This document shows, piece by piece, positions 25,726-35,820 of a stretch of DNA of 64,000 bases. The stretch's first letter is position 1. The number at the start of each line of letters is the position of its first letter. The notes under the pieces are model-generated. The model saw only the letters and a program-made list of their open reading frames with translations, did no database searches and was not told the DNA's origin. The translations under genes and the position numbers were made by a program. Origin of the DNA: DASUNQ01 sp035536455 (GTDB lineage: Bacteria > Acidobacteriota > Thermoanaerobaculia > Multivoradales > UBA5704); assembly GCA_035536455.1 (NCBI GenBank), contig DATLOC010000041.1:62001-126000 (forward strand), given 5' to 3'.

Positions 25726-26526
25726 ATGGCGATCGCGCCCGAGAGCTTCCGCTACGCGCTCGACGAGGTGACCGGCGTCGCCACGCTCACTCTCGACCGT
25801 CCCGAGCGCCTCAACGCGCTGACCTTCGAGGTGTACGAGGAGCTGACCGCCGCCTTCCAGGCGCTCGACGTCGAGCCCGGCGTGCGCGCCGTCGTCCTGA
25901 CCGGCAGCGGCCGCGCCTTCTGCTCGGGCGGCGACGTCGAGTCGATCATCGGCGCCCTCTTCGAGCGCGACTACCAGGGGCTCCTCGACTTCACCCGCAC
26001 GACCGGGGCGCTGGTGCTCGCCATCCTGCGCTGCCGGCGGCCGGTGGTGGCGGCGCTCAACGGCCTGGTGGCCGGCGCCGGCGCGGTGATCGCCTCCGCC
26101 TGCGACCTGCGGGTGGCGGGGGAGAGCGCCAAGATCGCCTTCCTCTTCACCAAGGTCGGGCTCTCGGGGGCCGACATGGGGGCCTCGTGGCTGCTGCCGC
26201 GGCTGGTCGGCCGGGGGCGGGCGGCGGAGATCCTCATGCTCGGCGACTTCGTGCCGGCGCGCGAGGCGGAGCGGATCGGCCTCTACAACCGGGTGGTGCC
26301 CGACGACCGGGTGCTCGCCGAGGCCACGGCGCTCGCCGAGCGCCTCGCCCGCGGACCCGCTTTCGGCCTCGAGGTGACGAAGAACCTCCTGCTGCGCGAG
26401 GCGGTGATGGACGTCGAGTCGGCGCTCGCCGCCGAGGTCGAGATCCAGGCCGCCTGCATGCTCCACCCCGACTTCCGCGAGGCCTACGAAGCGTTCCAAG
26501 CGAAGCGCGAGCCCAAGTTCCGGTAG
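25726..26526 (+). CDS. Enoyl-CoA hydratase/isomerase family protein
   Basis: 266 residues. Crotonase fold: ATLTLDRPERLNALT, the oxyanion-hole FCSGGDVESII, and VVAALNGLVAGAGAVIASAC with the second backbone NH site. KIAFLFTKVGLSGADMGASW is the region where catalytic Glu residues usually sit; here Ser/Asp occupy part of it, so the chemistry may be isomerase- or ring-hydrolase-like. It starts 3 bp after the RidA gene. Likely hydrates or cleaves an alicyclic CoA thioester in the anthraniloyl-CoA route. Confidence 0.88.
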   Translation: MAIAPESFRYALDEVTGVATLTLDRPERLNALTFEVYEELTAAFQALDVEPGVRAVVLTGSGRAFCSGGDVESIIGALFERDYQGLLDFTRTTGALVLAILRCRRPVVAALNGLVAGAGAVIASACDLRVAGESAKIAFLFTKVGLSGADMGASWLLPRLVGRGRAAEILMLGDFVPAREAERIGLYNRVVPDDRVLAEATALAERLARGPAFGLEVTKNLLLREAVMDVESALAAEVEIQAACMLHPDFREAYEAFQAKREPKFR

Positions 26527-26531
26527 ACGTC

Positions 26532-27698
26532 GTGCCCCATCTGGCTCTCCTGCAATCCTTCCTCGACGACCGCCACCGCGCGCTCGCCAAAGAGACCGCG
26601 GCCTTCACAGCGCGCGCCATCGCCCCCTTACCCGCCCCCGCCGACGACGCAGCCGGCCGCGCGCAAGCCCGCGAGCTGCTGCGCCTCCTCGGCGAGGGCG
26701 GCCTCCTCCGCCACGCCGTCCCCGCCGCCGACGGCGACTCCCCCTACCCCGACCTCCGCGCCTGCTGTCTCATCCGCGAGACCCTCGCCGCCGCCTCGCC
26801 GCTCGCCGACGCCGTCTTCGCCCTCCAGTGCCTGGGGTCGCTGCCGATTGCCCTCGCCGGCTGCGAGGCGCTCCGCCGCCGCTGGCTCCCCGAGGTCGCC
26901 GCCGGCCGCGCCATGGCCGCCTTCGCCATGACCGAGCCGGAGGCCGGCTCCGACGTCGCCGCCCTCGCCACCACCGCCCGGCGCGACGGCGACGGCTACG
27001 TCCTCGACGGCCGCAAGGTCCTGATCTCGAACGCCGGCATCGCCAACTTCTACTGCGTCTTCGCCGCCACCGACCGCGCGGCCGGCGCACGCGGGATCTC
27101 CTGCTTCCTGGTCGAGGCCGGCGCCCCCGGGCTCCGCTTCGCCGGCGCGCAGGTGCTCTCGGCGCCGCACCCGCTGGGCGAGCTCGTCTTCGAGAGCTGC
27201 CGCGTGCCGGCCGAGCAGCGGCTCGGCGAGGAGGGGGAGGGGTTCAAGCTCGGCATGCGCACGCTCGACCGCCTCCGCCCGACGGTGGCGGCGGCGGCCT
27301 GCGGCATGGCCGAGCGCGCCCTCGCCGAGGCGATCGCGCACGCGCGGCGGCGGCGGCAGTTCGGCAAGTCGCTCGCCGAGTTCCAGCTCGTGCAGGAGAA
27401 GCTGGCCCGCTCGGCCGTGGACCTGGCGGCGGCGCGCCTGCTCGTCTACCGCGCCGCGGCCGAAGGCGACGGCGGCGCCGAGCGCCTCACCCTGCCCGCG
27501 GCGATGGCCAAGGCCTTCGCCACCGAGGCGGCGCAGCGCATCGTCGACGACGCTCTGCAGGTCCTAGGCGGCCAGGGCGCCCTCGCCGATCACCCCGTCG
27601 AGCGCCTTTACCGCGCCGTCCGCGCCCTCCGTATCTACGAGGGGACGACCGAGATCCAGCACCTCGTCATCGCCCGGGAGCTGCTGAGAACCGATTAG
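26532..27698 (+). CDS. Acyl-CoA dehydrogenase
   Basis: 388 residues from GTG 26532, 5 bp after the hydratase gene. Complete family features: the FAD-binding AFAMTEPEAGSDVAALATTA, substrate region FESCRVPAEQRLGEEGEGF, ARRRRQFGKSLAEFQLVQEK, and the C-terminal VLGGQGALADHPVERLYRAV with IYEGTTEIQHLVIARELL. The catalytic base lies in the YEGTTEI segment (Glu). Oxidises an acyl-CoA with electron transfer to ETF. Part of the beta-oxidation half of the aromatic-CoA operon. Confidence 0.92.
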   Translation: MPHLALLQSFLDDRHRALAKETAAFTARAIAPLPAPADDAAGRAQARELLRLLGEGGLLRHAVPAADGDSPYPDLRACCLIRETLAAASPLADAVFALQCLGSLPIALAGCEALRRRWLPEVAAGRAMAAFAMTEPEAGSDVAALATTARRDGDGYVLDGRKVLISNAGIANFYCVFAATDRAAGARGISCFLVEAGAPGLRFAGAQVLSAPHPLGELVFESCRVPAEQRLGEEGEGFKLGMRTLDRLRPTVAAAACGMAERALAEAIAHARRRRQFGKSLAEFQLVQEKLARSAVDLAAARLLVYRAAAEGDGGAERLTLPAAMAKAFATEAAQRIVDDALQVLGGQGALADHPVERLYRAVRALRIYEGTTEIQHLVIARELLRTD

Positions 27699-27714
27699 CT
27701 ACTCGGGTTTCTTG

Positions 27715-28284
27715 ATGACGCTGACTACGCAAGCGCTGCCGAGACTCCGAGCGCACCTCTCCACGTTCTTCAGCGGTCACGAGGCAACCGAAGATGTGTG
27801 GCTCGAGGGACCGCTTGCGCAGCGGGCTCCATGGTTCTCCGTCCTGCGCTTCGCGCCGGGCCCGAGAACGCCGCTCTGGACCTACGCCTCGATCGGGGCT
27901 TCGGCCTTGGACAACCCTCGTGACGCCCTCCTCGAATTCGTCGTCGTGGTCGAGAAACCCACACGGCGCGCCGTCGAGCTGCTCACCATGACGGCCGACT
28001 ACCATGCCGACCATGGACTCGGACCTGGTCACACCGGCGGTTTCGGCGAGCCCTGGTTGCCTGGCGCGGACTGCGAAGACTTCTTGATCAGTCTTCCTTA
28101 TCCCTTTGGGCCTGACCTCGAGATCTGCCAGCTCGACGACCGCCACGTGCACTTCCTCTGGCTGCTTCCCATCACCGGAGCGGAGAGACGGTTCGCCGTC
28201 GACCACGGACTGGAAGCCCTCGAGCAGCGATTCGAGTCCTCGGGGCTTCGGTACTGGTCGAAACGGCGCGCCTCGGTGGTCTGA
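27715..28284 (+). CDS. Suppressor-of-fused (SUFU) domain protein
   Basis: 189 residues from ATG 27715 (a TTG three bases earlier is possible). The bacterial SUFU pattern is clear: LWTYASIGASALDNPRDALL, EFVVVVEKPTRRAVELLTMT, a SLPYPFGPDLEICQL core, HFLWLLPITGAERRF and the ending SSGLRYWSKRRASVV. Bacterial SUFU proteins are often immunity or regulatory proteins without known enzymatic activity. It interrupts the catabolic operon, 16 bp after the acyl-CoA dehydrogenase, and its GC is somewhat lower than its neighbours. Role in this operon unknown; it may be a passenger. Confidence 0.85.
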   Translation: MTLTTQALPRLRAHLSTFFSGHEATEDVWLEGPLAQRAPWFSVLRFAPGPRTPLWTYASIGASALDNPRDALLEFVVVVEKPTRRAVELLTMTADYHADHGLGPGHTGGFGEPWLPGADCEDFLISLPYPFGPDLEICQLDDRHVHFLWLLPITGAERRFAVDHGLEALEQRFESSGLRYWSKRRASVV

Positions 28285-28318
28285 TCGCCTCCGCTGCCGG
28301 TCGCTATACTGCCCGGCC

Positions 28319-29775
<1,457 letters not shown>

Positions 29776-29779
<4 letters not shown>

Positions 29780-30918
29780 GGATCGTCGTCGCTGGCGGCG
29801 GCCCGGCCGGGCTCTACTTCGCGCTGCTGATGAAGCGGCGCGACCCGCGCCACGAGGTCACGGTCCTCGAGCGCAACGCGCGCGACACGACGTTCGGCTG
29901 GGGGGTCGTCTTCTCCGAGCAGACGCTGTCCTACCTCGCCGAGCCCGACCCGCAGACCTTCCGCGAGCTGGACGGGCGGCTGGCCCGCTGGGAGAACGTC
30001 GACATCGTCCATCGCGGCGAGAAGGTGACGATCCGCGGCAACCGCTTCTCGGGGATCGCGCGGTTGGAGCTCCTGGGCGTCCTGCAGCGCCGCTGCGAAG
30101 AGCTGGGCGTGGACCTCCGCTTCGAGCGCCCGCTCGCCGCGGGCGAAGAGCCGCCGCCCGCCGATCTCCTGGTCGGCGCCGACGGCGTGCGCAGCGTCGT
30201 CCGCGAGCGCGCCGGGGACGCCTTCGGCCCGCGCTTCGACGAGCGCCGCAACCGCTACATCTGGCTCGGCACCCCGCGCCTCTTCCACGGCCTGACCCTG
30301 ACCTTCCGCGCCAACGACGACGGCCTCTTCATCGCCCACTCCTACAAGTACGGGCCCGACCGCAGCACCTTCATCGTCGAGTGCGACCCCGAGAGCTTCG
30401 CGCGGTCGGGGCTCGGCGCGAAGAGCGAGGAGGAGGGGCTGCGCTACCTCGAGCGGGTCTTCGCCGACGACCTCGCCGGCGCGCCGCTCCTCTCGAACGC
30501 CTCGCGCTGGCTCCAGTTCGCCACTTTGCGCTGCCGGCGCTGGAGCCACGGCAACACCGTGCTCCTCGGCGACGCCCTCCACACCGCGCACTTCTCGATC
30601 GGCTCGGGGACGAAGCTCGCGCTCGAGGACGCGATCGCCCTGGCGCGGGCGCTCGACGAGCACGCCGACTTGGCCCAAGCCCTCGCCGCCTTCGAGGCCG
30701 CCCGCCGGCCGATCGTCGAGCGCTACCAGGAGGCCGCCGAGGCGAGCGCCGCCTGGTTCGAAGGCGCGGCGGCCGACCTCCACCTCGACCCCCTCCCTTT
30801 CGCCTACCGCGCGATGGTGCGCAGCGAGCGGGTGGGCCACGAGAACCTGCGGCGACGGGACCCGGAGTTCGTGGCGGCCTACGAGGCGACGGCGGCGGCC
30901 GGCAAGGCCGCTTCCTGA
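29776..30918 (+). CDS. FAD-dependent aromatic-CoA monooxygenase (anthraniloyl-/salicylyl-CoA hydroxylase type)
   Basis: 380 residues. The start is TTG 29776, overlapping the upstream TGA, chosen because the GxGxxG motif then begins at residue 4 (RIVVAGGGPAGLYFALLMKR); GTG 29764 is an alternative. Other motifs: GWGVVFSEQTLSYL, DLLVGADGVRSVVRE and the FAD-ribityl site VLLGDALHTAHFSIGSGTKL. These match the N-terminal half of salicylyl-CoA 5-hydroxylase and 2-aminobenzoyl-CoA monooxygenase/reductase. Tight coupling to the OYE gene suggests a two-subunit version of the fused enzyme. Its last 40 bp overlap the convergent cyanophycin synthetase gene. Confidence 0.85.
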
Positions 30919-33557
30919 TCGGCGGCCGCCGGCCGGAACGCGGTGATCTGCTCCCACACTTCGTGGACGTCGTCGGCGAGGACCACCACCAGGTCGCCGG
31001 CCCCGGCGATCTCGAGCGCCCGCCGCACGCCTTCCTCCTCGCCGTAGACCTCGGGGTCGATCCGCTCGGCGGGGAAGCCGGCGGTGAGGAGGCCCTCGCG
31101 TAGGAGCCCTGCCGTCTCGCCCGGCGCGCGGCCGCGTAGATCGCCGTCCTCGCGCAGCACGACGAAGTCGAAGGCCGGGGCGGCCGCCGCGCCGGTGGCG
31201 CGGATGTCTTCGTCGCGGCGGTCGCCTGGGGCGGCGAGGACGCCGATGCGGCGGCCCGCGACCGGCAGGGCGCGCACCGTCGCGGCGAGGGCCGCGACCG
31301 CCGGCGCGTTGTGGGCGTAGTCGAGGAGCACCTGGAAGGGGAGGCCGTCGTCGTAAAGGTTGAGGCGGCCGGGGGCGCGCTCGAACTCGCAGGCGAAGGT
31401 GCGCAGGCCCTCGCGGATCGCCTCGGCGCCGACGCCGAGCGCGTGGGCGATCGCCGCCGCGAAGAGCGCGTTCTGGATGTTGAAGAGGGCGCGGCCGCGG
31501 AGGGTGGCCGGCACCGCGTCGGCGCGCAGAAGCGGCACCGCCGCCTCCCCGTCGTGCAGCACGATCGCGCCGTCCTCCAGCACCACCGCTTCACCCCCCT
31601 CCTGAAGATGGCCGCGCACCCGCGCCCCCTGCGGCTCCAGCGAAACGAAGACCGTCCTCCCAGGCCCGTGCGCCGCCATCGCCGCCACGCGCTCGTCGTC
31701 TGCGTTGAGCACGCAGGCCTCGCGCGCCGTCTCGACCACCAGCCGCTTGACGAACGCCAGGTCGTCGAGCGTCTCGACCCCTTCGAGGCCGAGGTGGTCG
31801 GCGGCGATGTTGAGCACCGCGCCGACGTCGCAACGCCCGAAGCCGAGGCCGGAGCGCAGCATGCCGCCGCGCGCCGTCTCCAGGACCGCCGCGTCCACCC
31901 GCGGGTCGGTGAGGACGAGGCGCGCCGCCTCGGGGCCGGTCATGTCCCCCGGCACGGTGAGCCGGCCGCCGACGTGGACGCCTTCGGTCGTCGCCATCCC
32001 GGCGGTGAAGCCGGCGAGCTGGAGGATGTGCCCGACCATCCGCGTCGTCGTGGTCTTGCCGTTGGTGCCGGTGATCGCCGCCATCGGGATGCGCGCGCTC
32101 GTTCCCGGCGGGAAGAGCATGTCGAGGACCGGCCCGGCGACGTCGCGCGGCGTTCCCTCGCTCGGGGCGACGTGCATGCGGAAGCCGGGGCCGGCGTTGA
32201 CCTCGACGATGGCGCCGCCCGCCTCGCGCCAGCTGCGGCCGACGTCGGGGGTGACGAAGTCGACGCCGCCGACGTCGAGCCCGATCGCCTGCACCGCCCG
32301 CTCCGCCATCTCCCGGTTGTCGGGGTGGATCTCGTCCGTGCGGTCGATTGCGGTGCCGCCGGTCGAGAGGTTCCCCGTCCGGCGCAAGTACAAGATCCGC
32401 CCCGCCTCGAGCACCGACTCCCGCGTCAGCCCGGCCCGCGCCAGCAGGCGCTCGGCCTGCTCGTCGAGCTCGATCCGGGTGAGCGGCTTCGAGTGCCCCG
32501 GGCCGCGCCGCGGGTCGGCGTTGACGCGGTCGACCAGCTCGGCGACGGTGGCGCCGCCGTCCCCGACGACGTGCCCCGGCACCCGCTCGGCCACCGCCAC
32601 GACGCGGCCGTCCACCACCAGGATGCGGTGGTCGCGCCCGGCGATGCGCTCCTCGACCAGCACCCGCCGCGACACTTCGCGCGCCGCCGCGAAGGCCTCG
32701 CGCACCTGCTCGGCCGTGGTGAGGCCGACCGCCACCGCGTCGCCGTGGTTGCCGTCCACGGGCTTGACCACGACCGGCCCACCGAGCCGCGCCGCCGCTT
32801 CCACCGCCTCCTCGGCCGTTGCCGCCACCTCCTGCCGCGGCACCGGCAGGCCGCGGTCGGCGAGGAGCTCGCGGGTCAGGCGCTTGTCGCCGGCGATCTC
32901 GACCGCCAGGAGGCTGGTGCGGCCGGTGACCGACGCCTCGATCCGCTGCTGGCGCCGGCCGTGGCCGAGCTGCAGGAGGGCGCGGTCGTTGATGCGCAGC
33001 CAGGGGACGCCGCGCGCCTCGGCGGCGCGCACCAGGGCGGCGGTGGTGGGGCCGAAGGCGCGCTCCTCGGCGAGCTGGCGGAGCGCCTCCAGCTCCCGCC
33101 CGAGGTCGAACGGTCCCGGCAGGTGCGCGGCGCGCTCGGGCGGCAGCAGGTGGCGGAGGAGGCGCAGCGCGAGGTCGCCCGCGGCGTGCCCCAGCTCCTC
33201 CTCGCGGTAGCCGTAGACGACATCGTAGTGGCCGGGCGGCAGCCCTGCGCCGCGCGTCTTGCCGAAAGCGACGCGGCTGCCGGCCAGGCACTGGAGCTCC
33301 AGCGCCACGTGCTCGAGGACGTGCGCGAGCCAGGTGCCCTCCCCTTCGCGCAGCCGGCGCAGGAAGCCCCCTGCCTCGCCGTAGGAGCAGGTGTGCTCGG
33401 CGAGGCTCGGGAGCTGTTCGACGAGGCGGTCGGCGAAGCTGGGGAGACTGCCGGTCGGGAACTCCTCCAGCTCGCCGAGGTCGAGCCGCAGGCGGATGAC
33501 GGGCCGCAGGGAATGGACGTTGGGTCCGCGATACGTGCGCCGCTCGACGATCTCCAT
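30879..33557 (-). CDS. cphA: Cyanophycin synthetase
   Basis: 892 residues from ATG 33557. The N-terminal domain starts MEIVERRTYRGPNVHSLRPV, a family signature. An ATP-grasp domain (~200-470) contains VVKPVDGNHGDAVAVGLT and an EERIAGRDHRILVVDG segment. The Mur-ligase-like domain follows from ~495, with the P-loop GTNGKTTTTRMVGHIL and DYAHNAPAVAALAATVRAL. It polymerises Asp and Arg into cyanophycin, the first domain adding Asp and the second Arg. Length and domain order match CphA1. The cyanophycinase gene lies 57 bp upstream on the same strand, so storage polymer synthesis and degradation are linked. C-terminus overlaps the convergent monooxygenase gene. Confidence 0.95.
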   Translation of the reverse strand: MEIVERRTYRGPNVHSLRPVIRLRLDLGELEEFPTGSLPSFADRLVEQLPSLAEHTCSYGEAGGFLRRLREGEGTWLAHVLEHVALELQCLAGSRVAFGKTRGAGLPPGHYDVVYGYREEELGHAAGDLALRLLRHLLPPERAAHLPGPFDLGRELEALRQLAEERAFGPTTAALVRAAEARGVPWLRINDRALLQLGHGRRQQRIEASVTGRTSLLAVEIAGDKRLTRELLADRGLPVPRQEVAATAEEAVEAAARLGGPVVVKPVDGNHGDAVAVGLTTAEQVREAFAAAREVSRRVLVEERIAGRDHRILVVDGRVVAVAERVPGHVVGDGGATVAELVDRVNADPRRGPGHSKPLTRIELDEQAERLLARAGLTRESVLEAGRILYLRRTGNLSTGGTAIDRTDEIHPDNREMAERAVQAIGLDVGGVDFVTPDVGRSWREAGGAIVEVNAGPGFRMHVAPSEGTPRDVAGPVLDMLFPPGTSARIPMAAITGTNGKTTTTRMVGHILQLAGFTAGMATTEGVHVGGRLTVPGDMTGPEAARLVLTDPRVDAAVLETARGGMLRSGLGFGRCDVGAVLNIAADHLGLEGVETLDDLAFVKRLVVETAREACVLNADDERVAAMAAHGPGRTVFVSLEPQGARVRGHLQEGGEAVVLEDGAIVLHDGEAAVPLLRADAVPATLRGRALFNIQNALFAAAIAHALGVGAEAIREGLRTFACEFERAPGRLNLYDDGLPFQVLLDYAHNAPAVAALAATVRALPVAGRRIGVLAAPGDRRDEDIRATGAAAAPAFDFVVLREDGDLRGRAPGETAGLLREGLLTAGFPAERIDPEVYGEEEGVRRALEIAGAGDLVVVLADDVHEVWEQITAFRPAAADQEAALPAAAVAS

Positions 33558-33614
33558 GCCGGGACGAGTCCGGAGCACGCCCCATGCCACCGGCGCACGC
33601 CCGCCGGCACCGCG

Positions 33615-34511
33615 CTACGGCTCGGCGAGGAGCGGCTCGGTGGGGGCTTCGGCTTCGATGTCGCGCACGGGCACGACGGCCGGCGGCGCGGCGACGCGGC
33701 GGCGCAGGTCGTAGGTGCAGCCGGCGGTCAGGACGTGGAGGCGGAGGCCGAGCATCGCCACCGGCTCGCCGCGGCCGACCGCGTGGCTGTTGGTGAAGTG
33801 GAGGCCGGCGGGGTCGACCACCGTCACCGCGCCGGAGCCGAGGACCCGCAGCGTGCCGTCCGGCTGGATCACCGCGGCGGTGTCCTCGTCGATCCCGAGG
33901 CCGATCGGCGCCGGGTTGTAGGAGAGCGCGGTCAGCAGCCGCCCCAGCCGGTCGCGGCGGCGGAAGTGCTGGTCGATCACCACCTCCGGCGCCAAGCCCA
34001 GCCCCGGCGCCAGGTGGACGAGCCGCCGGCGCGGCGTGGCGCCGCCTTCGCCCAGGGCGATCATGTGGGCCGAGAGGAGCGAAGCGCCGGCGCTCGTGCC
34101 CGCCACCACCATGCCGGCGGCGTGGCGGCGATGGATGGCGGCGGCGAGCGCCGTGCCTCCAAGGATCGAGGAGAGGCGGATCTGGTTGCCGCCGGTGATG
34201 AAGAGGCCGGTGGCGAACTCCAGCAGGTCGAAGATGTCGGGGGCGGCCTCCAGCGCGTCCTCGCGGGTGAGGACCTTGAGCACCTCGACCGTCGCCTCCG
34301 GCTGGATCTCGTAGAAGAGGTCGTTGTAGCGCTCGCCGGTCTCGGCCACCTCGGAGGCGGTGGCGAGGACGACGATGTGCGCCTCGGCGCCGCCGGCGGC
34401 GTCGACGAAGAAGCGGAGGATGGCGCGCTCGCGGGTCTTGTCCTCGGCGCCGCCGATGGCGATCAGGAGGCCGGGCTCGGTGGGCGGGGAAGGGTGGGCG
34501 GGCGCGTCCAA
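33615..34511 (-). CDS. cphB: Cyanophycinase
   Basis: 298 residues, apparently from TTG 34511. Peptidase S51 family: GLLIAIGGAEDKTRERAIL, LFITGGNQIRLSSILGGTAL, the nucleophile Ser in VAGTSAGASLLSAHMI, and LGLAPEVVIDQHFRRRDRLG with the catalytic His region, then GLGIDEDTAAVI. No signal peptide, so it acts in the cytoplasm, releasing beta-Asp-Arg dipeptides from cyanophycin. Encoded directly upstream of cphA on the same strand. The start codon is uncertain; the next candidate would remove part of the first strand. Confidence 0.93.
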   Translation of the reverse strand: MDAPAHPSPPTEPGLLIAIGGAEDKTRERAILRFFVDAAGGAEAHIVVLATASEVAETGERYNDLFYEIQPEATVEVLKVLTREDALEAAPDIFDLLEFATGLFITGGNQIRLSSILGGTALAAAIHRRHAAGMVVAGTSAGASLLSAHMIALGEGGATPRRRLVHLAPGLGLAPEVVIDQHFRRRDRLGRLLTALSYNPAPIGLGIDEDTAAVIQPDGTLRVLGSGAVTVVDPAGLHFTNSHAVGRGEPVAMLGLRLHVLTAGCTYDLRRRVAAPPAVVPVRDIEAEAPTEPLLAEP

Positions 34512-34557
34512 GGTGCTGAAAATGCTAGCACGCGCCCGCCACGGGGCAGTTTTCCGC

Positions 34558-35010
34558 CTAGTCGTGCCGCCCGCCGCGGCGCTTGCCGCCGAACGACTCC
34601 CGCTTCTCCTTCAGGGTCTCGTACTTGGCGAGCTGCTCGGGAGTGAGCAAGGCAGCGAAGTCCCTCTCGAGCTCCTCGCGGGCGGCGCGCATCGCCTGCC
34701 GCTTCTGGTGGGCGGTGATGACCAGGTTGCCGACCGTGGCGGCGTCGGCGCCCTGCTCGAGGGCGGTCTCGACCTGCTCGTGCAGCGCGCGCTGCTCCTC
34801 GTGCAGCGGCTTCATGGTCTCGCGGAGCTGCTCGTGGAGCTGCTTGGCCGCGGCCTGCTGGGACTCGCTCAGCCCCAGCTCCTGGGTCAGGCGCTCGGCG
34901 CGGTGGCCGCGGCGCTCGTCGCGGTCGTGTCGGAACGAACCGGGCTGCGCGCCGGCGGCGGCGGTAGCCAGCAGCAGGGCGGCGGCGATCAGGGGGAAGG
35001 TGCGCTTCAT
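34558..35010 (-). CDS. Spy/CpxP-like periplasmic protein
   Basis: 150 residues. Signal peptide (TFPLIAAALLLATAAAGAQP), then an all-helical, charged body with an LTQELGLSESQQAAAKQLHE motif resembling the LTxxQ of Spy/CpxP, and LLTPEQLAKYETLKEKR near the C-terminus, the second LTxxQ-like repeat. Such proteins bind unfolded periplasmic proteins or sense envelope stress. It lies 99 bp downstream of a response regulator and sensor kinase on the same strand, mirroring the CpxAR/CpxP association. AGGAGA precedes the ATG. Confidence 0.82.
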   Translation of the reverse strand: MKRTFPLIAAALLLATAAAGAQPGSFRHDRDERRGHRAERLTQELGLSESQQAAAKQLHEQLRETMKPLHEEQRALHEQVETALEQGADAATVGNLVITAHQKRQAMRAAREELERDFAALLTPEQLAKYETLKEKRESFGGKRRGGRHD

Positions 35011-35109
35011 GGTGGTCTCTCCTTTGGCCGCCCAATCTAGCCGCGGCGGCGGCGGCGGTCTTCAAGCCGGGGCAAGGCCTCTGTAAAGGATGTAAACCCC
35101 GACCCGGGC

Positions 35110-35820
35110 TCAACCTGCGAACTTGTAGCCGAGGCGGTGGACGGTGACGATGTGCTGCGGCCGCGAAGGGTTCGGCTCGACCTTCTGCCGCAGCGAGGCG
35201 ACGTGCACGTCCACGGTGCGCGTCTGCGCCGCGGCGTCGTAGCCCCAGACGCGGTCGAGCAGCTCCTCGCGGGAGAGCACCTGGCCGCGGTTCTCGACGA
35301 AGTAGCGCAGCAGCTTGTACTCCAGCGCCGAGAGGGCGAGGGCCTGGCCGCCGCGGCTCACCTCGGCGCGGCGGAAGTCCACCTGCACGTCGCCGAAAGC
35401 GTACGCGCCCACCGACGGCGCGATCGGCGTGCGCGCCCGGCGCAGCAGCGCCTCGACGCGGGCCAGCAGCTCGAGCATCTCGAACGGCTTCGTCAGGTAG
35501 TCGTCGGCGCCGAGCTTCAGCCCCACGACCCGGTCGACGACCTGCGCCCGCGCCGTGAGCATCAGGACCGGCACCTGCAGGCCGCGCTGCCGCAGGTCGC
35601 GGCAGACGTCGAAGCCGTTGCGGCCGGGGAGCATGACGTCGAGGATGACGAGGTCGAAGGCGCCGGCGGCGGCGCGCGCCAGGGCCTCCTCACCGTCGCC
35701 GGAGGTCTCCACCCGGTAGCCCTCGGCCTCGAGCCGGTCGGTCAGGGTGACCACCAGGCTCGGCTCGTCCTCGACGAGAAGGATGCGCGGCGCCGGCGCG
35801 TCTGCCGGAGCGGAGCTCAT
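35110..35820 (-). CDS. OmpR/PhoB-family response regulator
   Basis: 236 residues. Receiver domain (~11-125) with the acidic pocket LLVEDEPSL, phospho-acceptor Asp61 in VILDVMLPG, LMLTARAQ and the Lys of GADDYLTKPFEM. The winged-helix DNA-binding domain (~140-235) is of OmpR type: LSALEYKLLRYFVENRGQVL, SREELLDRVWGYD and RTVDVHVASLRQKVEPNP. It overlaps the kinase gene by 4 bp, so the two are co-translated. With the downstream Spy-like gene this suggests an envelope-stress circuit. Confidence 0.95.
   Translation of the reverse strand: MSSAPADAPAPRILLVEDEPSLVVTLTDRLEAEGYRVETSGDGEEALARAAAGAFDLVILDVMLPGRNGFDVCRDLRQRGLQVPVLMLTARAQVVDRVVGLKLGADDYLTKPFEMLELLARVEALLRRARTPIAPSVGAYAFGDVQVDFRRAEVSRGGQALALSALEYKLLRYFVENRGQVLSREELLDRVWGYDAAAQTRTVDVHVASLRQKVEPNPSRPQHIVTVHRLGYKFAG

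Noticed and set aside
30879..34646. Long plus-strand frames opposite cphA and cphB
   Set aside because: They are mirror frames of strongly biased GC3 coding sequence; cphA and cphB motifs are unambiguous.
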